This document shows positions 47,901-60,038 of a stretch of 64,000 bases of DNA, in pieces. Position 1 is the first letter of the stretch. Each line of letters opens with the position of its first letter. The translations under genes were made by a program, and so were the position numbers. The stretch is taken from the NCBI GenBank assembly GCA_949361645.1, contig OX442430.1, forward strand, positions 1,349,856-1,413,855, read 5' to 3'. A model generated the notes under the pieces. That model made no database searches and was not told where the DNA came from. It worked only from the letters and a program-made list of their open reading frames with translations. The stretch comes from Spongilla lacustris (taxonomy: Eukaryota; Porifera; Demospongiae; Spongillida; Spongillidae).

Positions 47901-50900
47901 TGGGGCCAGCCACAATGGCCCCCAATCCTAGCCCCACACAGTACAACTACCAGCTCCTCACTGCAATTGGAATCACCAGACCCACTACCTGTGAAACCAT
48001 TAACCCCCCTACCTGTGAAACCATTAACCCCCTACCTGTGAAACCATTAACCCCCATACTACAAGAGGACTTACACTGTCATGGGAACCATCAACTACTA
48101 GTGGAGCTACCAGCTCGCACTGGACAAATGGGAACACCGCCAATGAAGCAGCCTCCGTTTGTAGAGTGTACATGTCTACTTTTTGAACACTTGTTGTAGA
48201 ATGTTTGTGCTTGTACATGGGTGGAAGTGAAGCCATGCTATTGGTGGTGAATATAGTTACCAGCCCTATCATTACTGATTGCGGGTGGACTGCACCCGTG
48301 GTTGGTTTATATAGACAAGCAGAAAGCTTTTTGAAAAGAATAATAAAGCCTACTGGGAACTATGTGTAGTGCTTTACATTGTTGAGATACATGTACAAGT
48401 TGCAAAACTTGTAAGTGCCGCTTAGAATGTCACATAAATTGCATGCGCAGTCACAGCTACTATTTGGCACGGTGAAGACATCGGAATTCATGCATGAGCA
48501 GCATGACCACTAACTCCACTTGTGTGGTCATGAATTCACCGTGCCACATTCTGAATGGCACTTACATGTTTTGCTACTTATACCTCAACAATGTAAAGCT
48601 CTACATGTAGTTCCCAGTATAGGCTTTATTTTTTTTTTCTTTTAAAGCCGTGTAAGCTTATATAAGCAAACCACGGGTGCAGTCCCACCGCAATCAGTAC
48701 CGATAGGGCAGGTAACTATATTCACCACTAACAGCATGGCCTCAGTTTCACCCCAGATAAAATTACTCTGTACATGTACATGCCTCGGTACGTACATGCA
48801 CAAACGTTTAGTTCAAATTTACAACAAGTGTGCAAAACGTAGTCATGTACACTCTACAAACGGAGACTGCTTCAGTGGTGGTGTTCCCATTTGTCCAATG
48901 TGGGCTGGTAGCTCCACTAGTAGTTGATGGCTCCCCTGACAGTGTAAGTCCTCTTGTAGTGTGGGGGTTAATGGTTTCACAAGTAGGGAGTTAATGGTTT
49001 CACAGGTAGTGGATCTGGTGGTTGTACTGTGTGGGGCTAGGATAGGGGGCCATTGTGGCTGGCCCCAGTGTTTGGGGCCTGCACCATGTAAGTCCTCATG
49101 CAGTGAGGGTTAATGGCTCCATGTGGTTTCACTCCACATGCTGGGGTCTAGTTTTGTGAGGACCGGTAATGTGGCAGCTGACCTGGCTCCCCTGCTGGCA
49201 GTCTGATTACTCCATACGTAAGAGGGCTGTTGAGGGTGGGTAGGTGGGAGGGCTGGGTGAGTGTGGTTCCACTGGTATTGTGTGCTTGCAGTGAGAAGGC
49301 TATAGTGAGTGGGGGTTGGCCTTGCACGTTCGCTCCTGGATCTCAGATACAACTTGCAGTAAAGGATAGGTAGTGAGAGGCAGGGCCGTGGGGGCTAGCC
49401 CCGTGTGTGGGGGCTGCTACATTGTACGTGAGGGCTAATGGTTCCATGGGTAGTGTGGGCCATGTGTGACTCCAGTTGATGGCTCCCCAAATAGTGTGGG
49501 GGGTGCCAATTCCTATTGCAGTGTGAGAGCTGGAGTCTCCACCGGCATGCATTATTGTGGGGCCCCCAAATGACCCCGGAGGGGGTTTTAGCAGCTGGTG
49601 GCTCCCTCGCTGGCAGTCTCATGACTCCATCTCTGTAATTGCTAACTGGACTTGTAGTGTGGGGCTATTAAGTTTACTTGCATAAATGGTTCTGTCCGCT
49701 TGCAGGGAGATAGCTGACCTCTGTGCCATTAACTCAAAGTGCAGTGAATGACAGATAGTGGGCAGGAGTGCCTTGGGGGCGGGTCCCAGTGTGTACGGTA
49801 CCTGCAGTGAGGGCTAATGGTTCTGCTGGTGGTGTTTGGAGAGGGGTGGGTGTACGTACAGTACATGGAGTTCATGTAGTATTGACACCAGCTAATGTGG
49901 GCAGTGCAGGTCTGGTAACCCCATCTGTGAGAGAGCTGGTGGCCCTACTATTAGCAGTGTGTAGGTATTAAATGTAAGTTCACTTGTCTCGTGCGGCTGT
50001 TAAGTTCACAGGCAGTTATGGGGGATGGTGGTTCTAATGTTCCTTCGGCTCCTTGAACCTGCGGTAAATGTTCATTGGTATGGTGCACTTGTAATGATAT
50101 GGCTGATAATCTTGGCTGACGAAACATGAAGTGAAGGATAGGTAGTGAGAGATACTACAGATAGGGCCCTGCTAAGTGAGAGCTAATGGTTCCATGGATA
50201 GCGGGGGGCTCTAGTTCATGGCTCCTCTAATATTGTCGGGGTTTGCCCATTCCAATCGCACTGTGAGTTTCCACCAGCATGATTATTCTGGGGGCCCCAA
50301 TGACCCTGAGGTGTTTCGCAGCTGGTTGCTCCCTTGCTGACAGTCTGATTACCGCTGGTGCTAACTGGACCTGCAGTGTGGGGCTATTAAGTTGACTTGC
50401 ATTAATGATTCCAATGATACTGCCCGCTTGTAGTGAGGGAGCTGACCCCATTGGTCCTTGGGCCGTACATTTACTCAACATGCAGTGAAGAACAGGCAGT
50501 GGGCAGGAGGGCTAATGGTTCCACTGGTAGGGTTTGGAGAGGGGCAGGTGTATGCACAGTACATGTAGTTCATGGCTTGTAGTGCGAGGGTTGGCATCTC
50601 CACTGGCATCATACCTATTGAACCCAGTTTGTGTGGGCACCCCTGCTGGAAATGCAGGGTCTAGTAACCCCATCTGTAAGAGAGTTGGTGGCTCCACTAC
50701 TTGCAGCACTTGTGGAGGCAATTTAAATATAATTTAAATTCACTAGCATCGTGCGGCTATTGACTTCGCTTGCAGGGATGAATGAGGGATGGTGGTTCTG
50801 ATGTGTGACCATTGGCCCTCTGAATTTGCAGTGAATGGTCACTGGTATGGTGCACTTGAAGTGAGAAGGCTGATAAGGCTGCTGAATATTGCAGTGAAGG

Positions 50901-52336
50901 ATAGGTATGTGGGAGATAGGGCGGCTGCTAAGTGAGGGTGAAAGGTTCCATAAATAGTGGGGGCATTTGTGGCTCCAGTTTATGGCTCCCTGAAACTGTG
51001 GGGGGTGCCATTTCCTCTTGCAGTGTGAGGCCTGACGTCTCTATGCACCAGGATGCATTATAGTGGGGCCCCCCAATGACCCCGGGGCGTTTAACAGCTG
51101 GTGGCTTCCCTGCTGGCAGTCTGATAATAGTTCCAATGTTACTGTCCGCTTGCAGTGAGGTAGCTGACCCCATTGGTGCCTGGGCAGTTGAATCTACGTG
51201 CCGTGAAGGACAGGTAATGGGCAGGAGGGCCTTGGGGGCTGATCCCAGTGTGTGGGGCACTTGCAGTGAGGGCTAAAGGTTCCACTGGTAGTCTATGGAG
51301 GGGGGGGGGGGCGGGTGTACGTTCAGTGCATGTGGTTCATGGCTTCCCCCGGAAATTTGGGGACTGCTTAATTGCTTGTTGTGTGGCGGCTGGCATTTCC
51401 ACTGGCATCATACCTATTGACCCCTGCGTGTGTGGGCACCCCTGCTGGCAGTGCAGGGTCATGTAACCCCATCCGTAAGAGGGGTGGTGGCTACAGTACT
51501 TGCAGTGTGCGGGATCCAGGTACTTGCATTAATGGTTCCAATGACACTGTCCGCTTGCAGTGAGGGAGCTGACCCCAGCATTGGTCCAGGTGGCTGGTCC
51601 CAGTGTGTGGGACACTTGCAGTAAGGACTAATGGTTCCACTGGTATATAGTGTTTGGAGAGGGGCGGGTGTACGTACAGTACTACTTGTAGTGTGAGGGC
51701 GGCATCTCTGTCTATTGACCCCTGCGTGTGTGGGCATCCCTACTGGTAGTGCAGGGTCTGGTAACCCCATCCGTAAGAGAGATGGTGGCTCCACTACATG
51801 TAGTGTGGAGGTATTATTGTAAGTTCGTGAGACTGTAATGATGGGGACTGGTGGTTTTGCTGTGGGGGGATGGCTCCATTGGCCCCTTGAACTTGCAGTG
51901 AACAATCAATAGTGGGGGTGGGGAGGGGGCTGTACCAATGGGGTTCTGCTTACATGTACATGTAAGGCCATTTGCAGTGTGGGCTATAATAGTTCCACTG
52001 GTAGTGTTGGGAGGGGCATGTGTGGCTTCCCTTGGTACATGTACATGTAGTTCATGGCTGCCCTGAAATTGTGAGGGCTGCCAACTCCATTTGCAGTGAG
52101 AGGGTTAGTAGTGTCTCCACTTGTATTGTGGAGGCTGAACCCATTGGTTAGTTGGTAGCTCCTGTGTAGGGTCTGATATGGGCGGGTGGTTCCATAGGTA
52201 GTGCGGGTTGGTGGCTCTGCATGGCATCTGTTGGTTATGTGGGGCTGCTGTCTGGACTTGCAATGTAGACTTGTAGTAGTGAGGGCCCATATGTGGGGGG
52301 TGGGGCCGGTGGTTCTTTTAGTGATTTAGCGGCTGC

Positions 52337-52504
52337 TTACTCCCTTACAAGCACCATCGTCAGTGGTACAACCGCCGTCACTACCGTTCTCGATCTCCCC
52401 ATCTTCTTTGTGTCTTGAATATCGATCGTCGTATCTGTACCGCTCGAAATCGTCCGCCGATTGAAACTCTTACGAGCTTGTCTGTCTTCAGTGGACGTCG
52501 CCAT
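52337..52504 (-). CDS. 55-codon exon-like ORF in the IR2 right arm (mirror copy)
   Basis: Inverted copy of 44,808-44,975 with the same start, stop and intron-like flank (52,518-52,581). By eye the two copies are nearly or fully identical, while the surrounding repeats differ more. The same caveats on frame apply. Confidence 0.25.
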   Translation of the reverse strand: MATSTEDRQARKSFNRRTISSGTDTTIDIQDTKKMGRSRTVVTAVVPLTMVLVRE

Positions 52505-53074
52505 GCATATCGTTTATCTACACAGAAGATAACGAATTAATATCAACTGTGCAGGACAGGGACGATAGATTAAATACTTACCCAGCTAGCTAGCGCAGTA
52601 TAGGTGTGGCTATAAGTTATCCAAGTCTCAGCCCACAGGAAGTAGTTGCATAATTCATGTGATTTGGTATGGAAGCGGTTCACGCACGTACAACGGCGCG
52701 ATTCGAGCGGGAAACTTGTACCAACTTTACGCCGCTGTATCTCCGTATCAGATGACATGAAAATTAACGAACAGAACAAATCGATAGGTATAGGACCTCT
52801 GTACCTACAAACCGAATTTGGAGCGAACTCATTACTCCTACCTAAAGTTATGGTGGGTTTGAACCCGGTGGGGTATCGAATGTTGCAGTACTGGCACGGA
52901 GCAAGTGCAAGATCCCAAAATGTATTTTGTCATAAAGAATAGGTGTAGTATGAAGTGTTAAAAATAGGAAGTTGATAGCTTTAACCGTTCGGAAGATATA
53001 GCGATTCAAACGAGAAGCATTTTTATAACATTTTATATATATATGCGAAGCGCAATTTTCTCGTGAACTGTCCC

Positions 53075-56058
53075 ATATATATATATAATTCGCTTTTCCC
53101 GCCTGTACAAAGGCTTACTAATATAACGGTAGAAAGAAACATTTTTGATGTGTTCTTAGTCTGGGGACCTGGCTGAAGGTACTGCCCTCCTTCAAAACAC
53201 GCGGTGCACGTGCAGTGGGCACGGCAATTTTAATACGTTCGCGCTCTCTACAGTATAGTACATGCGAACACGCTATGTACTCTTTTGCACAGGTGACAGG
53301 TGTCCAAATACTTAGGTACACTGGCTCAGACGTTCGGCAGTGACATTCTAAAATTGCATGTACACGCCTTGATTGGCGGCTTTGTCATATACGTGGAGCG
53401 GCCGCCATGAGGTTTCTAGCTGGTTCTGCTCTACCTATCAAATTATTGATAACTGTCAATGGCGGCGGATGGGAATTATGTACGTGTTTCTGGCATCCTA
53501 TACCTGAAAAGAACATTTTTGTTGTTTTTCGGGGTGGACATGCTCATTTTCGTTTATATCTCAAAAATTTATCTGTCCCTGCCCATACTTAGTAGTACCT
53601 TAAGTAGTGATAGCAAGCGAACAAACAAGGACGTGTTTATCGGTTTGAAACACTAATAATTCCCACAGAATTATTAATTTCCCACCAGTGGGCCGGGTGC
53701 ACGGCTGTTACAATTCCATTGAAACGTTAACGTGGATATTAGGTTCACGCCCACTGTGAAATTAAGTACCTAGTAACATGGCTAATTTGTTCCATAGCAA
53801 CGCCTACCTTGGAAAGAAACCCTTTTTCTAGGCTTTTAATCGCCAGGTTTTACGAAGTAACAGGACAGGTGGACAGAGAAAGAAATTGGTAAACGTCGGT
53901 GCATTTTGCTAGTCAATGAAACATTCTAGACTTCGGCTATACAGATTAATACGGGAGCATCCTCGTAAGACGTCGTGTGAACATTTCATGTTTTTGGCTA
54001 AACCTCCAGATGATCTTGTGTGAAAACGATAAGGGATAGTAAGCAGAGTTTGTTCTTTGAATTTTTGTTGATTTAGTGTGTGAGTTGTGAACATCGGAAG
54101 AAGTTGCTTTTGAACGCAGTTCATTACGTGTCCTGTGGAGTTCAAGCACACGACGCCTACTGACGTGTGCGTTTGCTCAGGTATGTGATGAGCGCTTTTG
54201 GCACTGTTACACGAGCATAAGTCAACGGCTGTAAGTGCAAGTAAAGAAAAATAAGCTTACTGTTCCTCCAGTTATAATGCAAATGCAGTTACCATTCTGT
54301 GTACAATGGTATGCACAATTCACAAGCTGCATTTCCTCTTTGTTCACCTTGATTGTTCAGTGCAAGTATGTGTGTGTCATAATTAACAGCTCTCACATCA
54401 TTTAGCAGCAGCTGAACCAGGACACTGGCTTTACTGAGGTGTGTGCACTCCAGTGGTGCCATAGCAGCAGGGACGAAATCAACCTCTCAGGTGGATCCAT
54501 TCAGCCAGACAGCGAGTGCACACAAGTCTGTCATATGGCAACCTCAACACACTGAGGCAAATTGGACAGTTCAGCTGACTAATGGCAGATAGTAGCTGTG
54601 TATTGGCCAATGGTGGTTGAATGGAATTATTTATGGTGCTATGGTCACGATGTGCTCTACAACTTGGGCTGGAGTGTTGCCAGATATCTCAGCTAGGGGC
54701 CATTGTGCCTTAGGAGGTATACCCTTACATGCAAGGGGATTTCCCTTCATAGTTCATAACCATGCAGTCTCAGACCACATTTATAAGGTTTCTTGTGTAA
54801 GGCACTGCCGCAGCTAGTGAGGTGGCAACCTGTTGCACAATATTGGTGGGTGGATCTGATGGCTGTTGCAATATGAGCACTGCATACATGTACATGCAGA
54901 GGTATCATTTTTATTTTTTAGCTGCAGCTGGTTTGTGCACTCACACACTCTACGCAACTCATCCAATTTGCACATGTGTACTGCAGGCTCCATAGCTATG
55001 ATCCTGTGGTGTGCGGTTCGATTATTCATGTTTACAGCGTAGCGGTCGAGTAGGAATTAGGACCCGTTACAGACCGCGTAGTAACTAATTTTATGCATCG
55101 AAATACTCACCACAGCTGGCTTGCTTCGTGCAAAGATTTTGAACCTAATTTATCTGGAGGATTGGGAGTACCACCGCTTAGAAAACATGCTATTTTCAAC
55201 CCCTCGTTAAGTCCCTTTATGCGCGCAAGCTGTAGCATCTTGTAACAAGCTGTTTTTAATTGCGCCTATATTTACGTAGTATTTCGAATATGTGTGCGAC
55301 ACCATTCATGTAATGGTTTTTATTTTGCTTCCATGATTTTTGCCTCCAAAGTTGGTGGTTTCATAATGAGGTTTGTGTACGCCATTTTAAATATATACCG
55401 TAATTCAGCTCACACAATCTAATTGTAAAACCTAATATCACGTACGTAACAGCCGTGGGTGTGGAATGCATCTCATTCGCAGTCCCTTTGGATACTATTT
55501 TATAGGACAAGTGTATATGCCGGGGTGTAACTGTTGTTTGAATGATTTAACGCAGCTGATACTGGTTATACATGTATAAACTCGAGTAACTGTGATTTAT
55601 CGTGCTAACATAAAAAATCGGAAAAACTTGGAAAAACCTAGATAATCTTTGGCAAATTTATTTCCGGGCGACAGATTTTTCTGTGACACCGGTCCAAATA
55701 CGGCGGCACCGAGACATCGCTAAATAACGAAAGAAGCATGCCCATTAACATCTGAAGCTAGGCGCTTTGCTTTTTTTTTACCTTATAAAAATAACCACTC
55801 GACACTGAGATAAACTACAACCGTACGAACTGCGTGAACACGCTGTCTACCAACACGTCAACAAAAGACGTCGAGAACCAATGAACCACGTAGCGTGATG
55901 TAAATACGCTATTTTATAAAGCACTCCATATAGCTATACTATACCATATACATTGTATTTGTTATTTAGATTACTTATTATGCCGCAACTCCAAACCGCC
56001 GCAAGAAAGAATCGTGGATATGCAAGTCGAACGAAAATCGCAATATATAAATGTATAT
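53075..56058. other. No gene recognised
   Basis: Only short frames (under 100 codons) without recognisable domains. I saw no clear repeat structure beyond scattered tacatgta words. Confidence 0.5.
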
Positions 56059-56862
56059 GGGACAGTTTCCGCGTAACATTATATAAAGTTATAAAAATGC
56101 TTCTTGTTTGAATCGCTATATCCTCCGAACGCTAAACGCTATTGACTTCCTATTTTCAACAGTTCATACTACACCATTTCTCTATAAAATAAATAAATTA
56201 AATATCGGAGTCTTTTACCTGCTCCACGCCAGTATTGCAACGTTCGTAACCCGACCGGGTTAAAACCCGCCATAACTTTAGGCAGAAGTAATCAAATCGC
56301 TTCAAATTCGGTTTGTAGGTATACAGTCCGTACAGAGGTCCTACACCTATCGATTTGTACTGTTCATTAATTTTTATGCCATCTGTTACTGTGATACAGT
56401 TAAAAAAACTACGTGGACTTTTTCCCGCTCGATTCGCGCCAATGATATAACAACCGCCTCCCCATACAGAGAGCGGGACGCGATTTGCCAAAATCATTGG
56501 CGCGAATGGAGCGGGAAAAGTGGACGTACTTTGTTCTCCGTAACGGATGGCATAAAAATTAACGAACAGAAGAAATCGATAGGTATGGGACGTCTGTCCT
56601 ACAAAACCGAATTTGAAGCGATTTGATTACTCCTATCTAAAGTTATGGCGGGTTTGAACCCGTTTGGGTATTGAACGTTGCAAAACTGGCTTGGAGCAAG
56701 TGCAAGACTCCAAAATGTACCTTTTCATAGAGAAATGTACTGTTGAAAATAGGAAGTCGATAGCGTTAAGCGTTCGGAGGATATAGCGATTCAAATAAGA
56801 AGCATTTTTACTGATAACATTATCATGTTACAAAAGGGTGACATTTTCGCGGAAACTGTCCC
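56059..56862. mobile_element. 0.80-kb hairpin (foldback) element, same family as 10,443
   Basis: gggacagtttccgcg at 56,059 is mirrored by cgcggaaactgtccc ending 56,862. Arms share 'cgctatatcctccgaacgc', 'gacttcctattttcaac', 'ccatctgttac/gtaacggatgg' and 'cccgctc' blocks and meet near 56,465. No ORF. Both sides are 'atatat', matching the flanks of the giant foldbacks. Confidence 0.88.
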
Positions 56863-56876
56863 ATATATACATGTAA

Positions 56877-56938
56877 TAATTATAATTTATATTTATAATT
56901 ATAATTATAATTATAAATTATATATATAATCTACTAAA
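56877..56938. repeat. AT-rich microsatellite (ttataa/attata units)
   Basis: Imperfect taattataattataatt run next to the hairpin element. Confidence 0.8.
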
Positions 56939-57462
56939 TGGCGATCCATATTGACTTTAACCGAAAGTTATTATAAATACATACAGATTTACACAACTGC
57001 AAACTAGTAGTAGCATTACAACCTGCTAAACTAAACGTATAAATGAATGTGAATTATACCTTGTAAAAACATCTGGATACATTAAAATTCAAGTTGATTA
57101 AAAGCTCATTATTTTGATCTAACGTAAATGAATATTATCTATTCCCACATCATAATTTGCCAAACAAAAACACAGAAATTGCAGCTGAAGTTCATCTGAT
57201 AAACACAAAGCATGCATGCATGTGCTTTGACATCACTATCAGGAGTATTTTGCATCAGTGCTGGTCATGTGCACAACAGCATTTACCAAGAGACCACTCA
57301 CCCTAGAATCAATCACATGCATCTTTCAATAAGTGATATACATGTATGTCATACCTTTATATGTAATGGATGTAGGGTTGCTTGCAGGTATCTGCGATAA
57401 ATTAATGAATAATATGTTCAATTATATTGCATAAAATGATATACAGTAATGCTGTATATATT

Positions 57463-57530
57463 GGGACAGTTTCTGAGAAAACATCCTATTTCATAATAAT
57501 AAAAATAATAGATCAATATCCAGGGCCATC
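57463..57530. repeat. Solo tip of the GGGACAG hairpin family
   Basis: 'tatattgggacagtttctga' followed by 'gaaaacatcctatttcataa' resembles the outer 40 bp of the hairpin elements, without a matching second arm. Confidence 0.5.
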
Positions 57531-57632
57531 ATGAGCAGGGTAGTAGTTCTTTAGCACATTTGTGTGTGGTGAAGTCTAGTGTAGTTACTTCTTTGTTCTT
57601 GTGAATGGTGTAAGTAATTAATACATGTAACA

Positions 57633-57656
57633 CTAATAATAATAATAATAATAATA
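57633..57656. repeat. (TAA)n microsatellite at the 3' side of LINE family C
   Basis: About eight TAA units. Confidence 0.9.
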
Positions 57657-57769
57657 GAATCCATTCTAACATACATGTATAAAAGATATGAAATGCACAC
57701 ACAGATATATAATAGAATTGATTATACCACAAAAATTTATAAGATATGAAATATTAATAAATAAGTATT

Positions 57770-59027
57770 CTACTATATAGGAAAGTCCTATCCCATCAAC
57801 CATATCAACCATATCCAAAGCACTCCTCCATCTAATACAAGAGCCCCGGAGACACAAATTGATGGCTCTAATGATGGCAAACGACAAACTGGCCAGCAGC
57901 CATCCCATCACCTCTCCATAGGACTTTCCCCATTTTGCTCAGAGAGGTGTTTAAGATAGTTGGTTGCTTCACATGTCAAGGCTCCATCAACTGACACTAC
58001 AAATGATGTAAATGAGGCTCGCCTATCATTAGCTGCATTGTTGTATTTCTTCTTCATTTCTGCTTCAACTGATGACAGGACTGCTGTCTTCCTTCTTTGA
58101 ACATGAGAGGGCGCATCTGTGTCTATGACACGTACGTCAAAAAGTACTTGAGCCTGAAATCCCTCGCACACCAAGATCAGCGATTAAGGAGGGTTCGCCT
58201 GCTACTTCACATGCCTCTTGTATCACTGGTTCCCGGATAATGTTCTTATAAACAATAGATGACAGGTCACCAAGAGTGTCTCTTACATCATTGTGACATA
58301 TGTCTGGTAATGAGACCTCCTTTCTTGCAATCCAGGGCATATTCATAGCTAAAGCTACACCACATCCGTTACATGTAGTTGGCATCTTCAAAAGGGGTTG
58401 ATAATATCTGCCTGTTAGGGCATCACAAAATTTGGTAGCAGAAAGATCAAAATGCTGCGTGCATGCTCATGTGGGGTTTTCCACATGGTGGGTGATATTA
58501 GTTCATTGCAGACTGTGATTGGGCAAGGAAGAGGGCATGATGGTTTTGACTTACTGAAAATCGGAATACTATTTGCTAAGGCGGGGCTGGAGGAAGCCAT
58601 ATGGTTACTGACAAATGCGCTGTAGAGCTCTTCCTTACATGTATGTAGCTCCGACGGTGGAAGCGATTGTGGTTGCGGCTGTGGTGTCAGCTCTAGAGGT
58701 GGTTGCTGTAAATATGATGATGAGAAAACCGATTTCGGCGACGCATTCACTGAATGAGATTGTAAATGAAGTGAAGGCGCCGACTCGAATTGGGTCAAGC
58801 TGCTAGTAGATGGTGGCTCGACTGGTGCGCAAGTATTGGAGCAAAGATTCCGCTTCATAACATAACAAAAAGAACACTTTACGTCCAGCTTTCACGCAAA
58901 CACAACCTTTACAACGTGCGTTGTCTCCATTACAAGGGCAGCACCTAGTAGAAATGGACTTGCAAAGTGAATCGTCTGCCAAATATCTGCCCACCATATT
59001 AGAAATCACCATAATTCTATACTTCAT
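57770..59027 (-). pseudogene. Family-C RLE LINE deletion derivative: N-terminal Cys cluster joined to endonuclease, RT missing
   Basis: Minus strand. 59,027-58,803 encodes RCCPCNGDNARCKGCVCVKAGRK. After a 1-base shift the cluster continues (CSFC, LCSNTC) in 58,858-58,415 with a Ser/Pro/Gln-rich linker and an LLPNFVMP segment comparable to the MLPKCILPS of family B. Within about 25 bases the sequence jumps to CNGCG...CHNDVRD, AD-LGVRG...QVLFDVRVIDTDA (58,391-57,908, with a shift at about 58,150) and the tail SLSFAIIRAINLCLRG (to about 57,770). All RT motifs are absent, so roughly the central 2 kb was deleted. The ADLGxRG-FDVRVxDT endonuclease is distinct from families A and B. Confidence 0.75.
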
Positions 59028-59289
59028 TTATATCGGCATTACGGGGATCACAGTTTTATATCTCCGCATCAATTAATATTACCGTACATTGTTTTATCGG
59101 TACTTAAAGGCCCATTTCTCCGTTAGCTACAAAAAGATAAAACTATTTTGAAAATCATTCAATATGGTCTTTAAACTGATGCATTTAGTTATGCGTGAAT
59201 GCTTTGTTTGAAAGGTTTTTTTTTTAAGTACCTAATTCAGTAACTATTGGATTGTTTTGTTGGTTAATAGTTAATCTTTACATGATCAC

Positions 59290-59329
59290 GCGTTACCCCT
59301 GGGGAACGTTCGTTCCCCAGGGGTAACGC
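59290..59329. repeat. Perfect palindrome, two 19-bp arms around TT
   Basis: The left arm gcgttacccctggggaacg (59,290-59,308) is exactly complementary to the right arm (59,311-59,329). A related 'acgttccccctgggaacg' occurs at about 60,350, together with 'agattaat' facing 'ttaatcttta' near 59,272, so the two may be the ends of one element of about 1.1 kb. Confidence 0.85.
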
Positions 59330-59481
59330 ACGTTTGATAGCTTGTAACTTTCGTTCGACAATAAGTAATAGATCGATTAGCTGGCACGTGATAAACACAA
59401 CTCAGCCCTTTGTCCGCCTGACCTCATTTTTGATTTTCGACGTTGGGTTCGTTGCCGTTTGTCGCTGTTATTACGCTATTC

Positions 59482-59781
59482 TCGATGGTGAAGGGTTTGA
59501 GCATAGGTGTTCGGGTGAAGGCAAAAGCAACGAAAATACTCGGTGCAAGACAGGAGTTTGGCAAACAGGCTTCAAAGGTTGAAATGCGCAGTGAAATAGT
59601 GCGGAAGGAAGGAGCAGGCCCCGCTACAATATGGGTAGTAAGATGGGACAAGCCACTGTGTGAAAGTGCATGGAACGCACGCAGCCTCACTCGCGAGGAC
59701 GATAACGAAGCTGATGAAAAAGTTATAAACGTCCAGCCTGGATTTTTTAGGCTGGTTTTAAACAAAAACACATCCAAATAG
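59482..59781 (+). CDS. Unrecognised ORF between the palindromes
   Basis: From an internal ATG near 59,485 the frame reads a basic N-terminus (KGLSIGVRVKAKATKILGAR) and an IWVVRWDKP segment that looks like a small beta-barrel (Tudor/chromo-like) core, then ...RSLTREDDNEADEKV. It then runs into the foldback at 59,717, which supplies its stop. It may be the first exon of a DNA-transposon or host gene. I cannot name it. Confidence 0.25.
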   Translation, partial: SMVKGLSIGVRVKAKATKILGARQEFGKQASKVEMRSEIVRKEGAGPATIWVVRWDKPLCESAWNARSLTREDDNEADEKVINVQPGFFRLVLNKNTSK

Positions 59782-60038
59782 CGTAAAAACCATCCTGGAA
59801 TTGAACGTTCAGGGTGGGAATAGTATAAAATCCATGTTGTTCTACCCTGCGGGCTGGTTTTGTCGAACAAAACCCATGTTGAAGTATAAATATAATTGTT
59901 ACCTCAACATGGTTTTTGTTCGAAAGAACCAGGGTAGAACCATATCTATTTCCACCCTGGACGCTCAATCCCAGGATGGTTTTTACGCGATTTGCTGCAT
60001 TTGCTAAAAATCCAGCCGGCTGGACGTTTATAACTTTT
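59717..60038. mobile_element. 320-bp foldback MITE
   Basis: The start aaaagttataaacgtccagc is mirrored by gctggacgtttataactttt at the end. Internal pairs include ccatcctgg / ccaggatgg, gcgtaaaaacc / ggtttttacgcg and aacatgg / ccatgtt. The arms pair across almost the whole length. No coding content. Confidence 0.8.

Larger units (their letters stand above)
44238..53074. mobile_element. Giant foldback element IR2, 8.84 kb near-complete palindrome
   Basis: The left end gggacagttcacgagaaaat (44,238) is mirrored by attttctcgtgaactgtccc (ending 53,074). Arms pair almost continuously to a small loop near 48,510-48,532 (catgaccac / gtggtcatg). Each arm contains, from the tip inwards: the hairpin-family sequence shared with 10,443 and 56,059; a 64-bp intron-like segment; a 55-codon ORF; several kb of the 'gccctcactgcaagtg' repeat modules; and an AATAAA about 170 bp from the centre. 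(AT)n lies on both outer flanks. No transposase is recognisable. Confidence 0.88.

Noticed and set aside
45022..51905. Similar ORFs in IR2
   Set aside because: Same repeat-shadow explanation.
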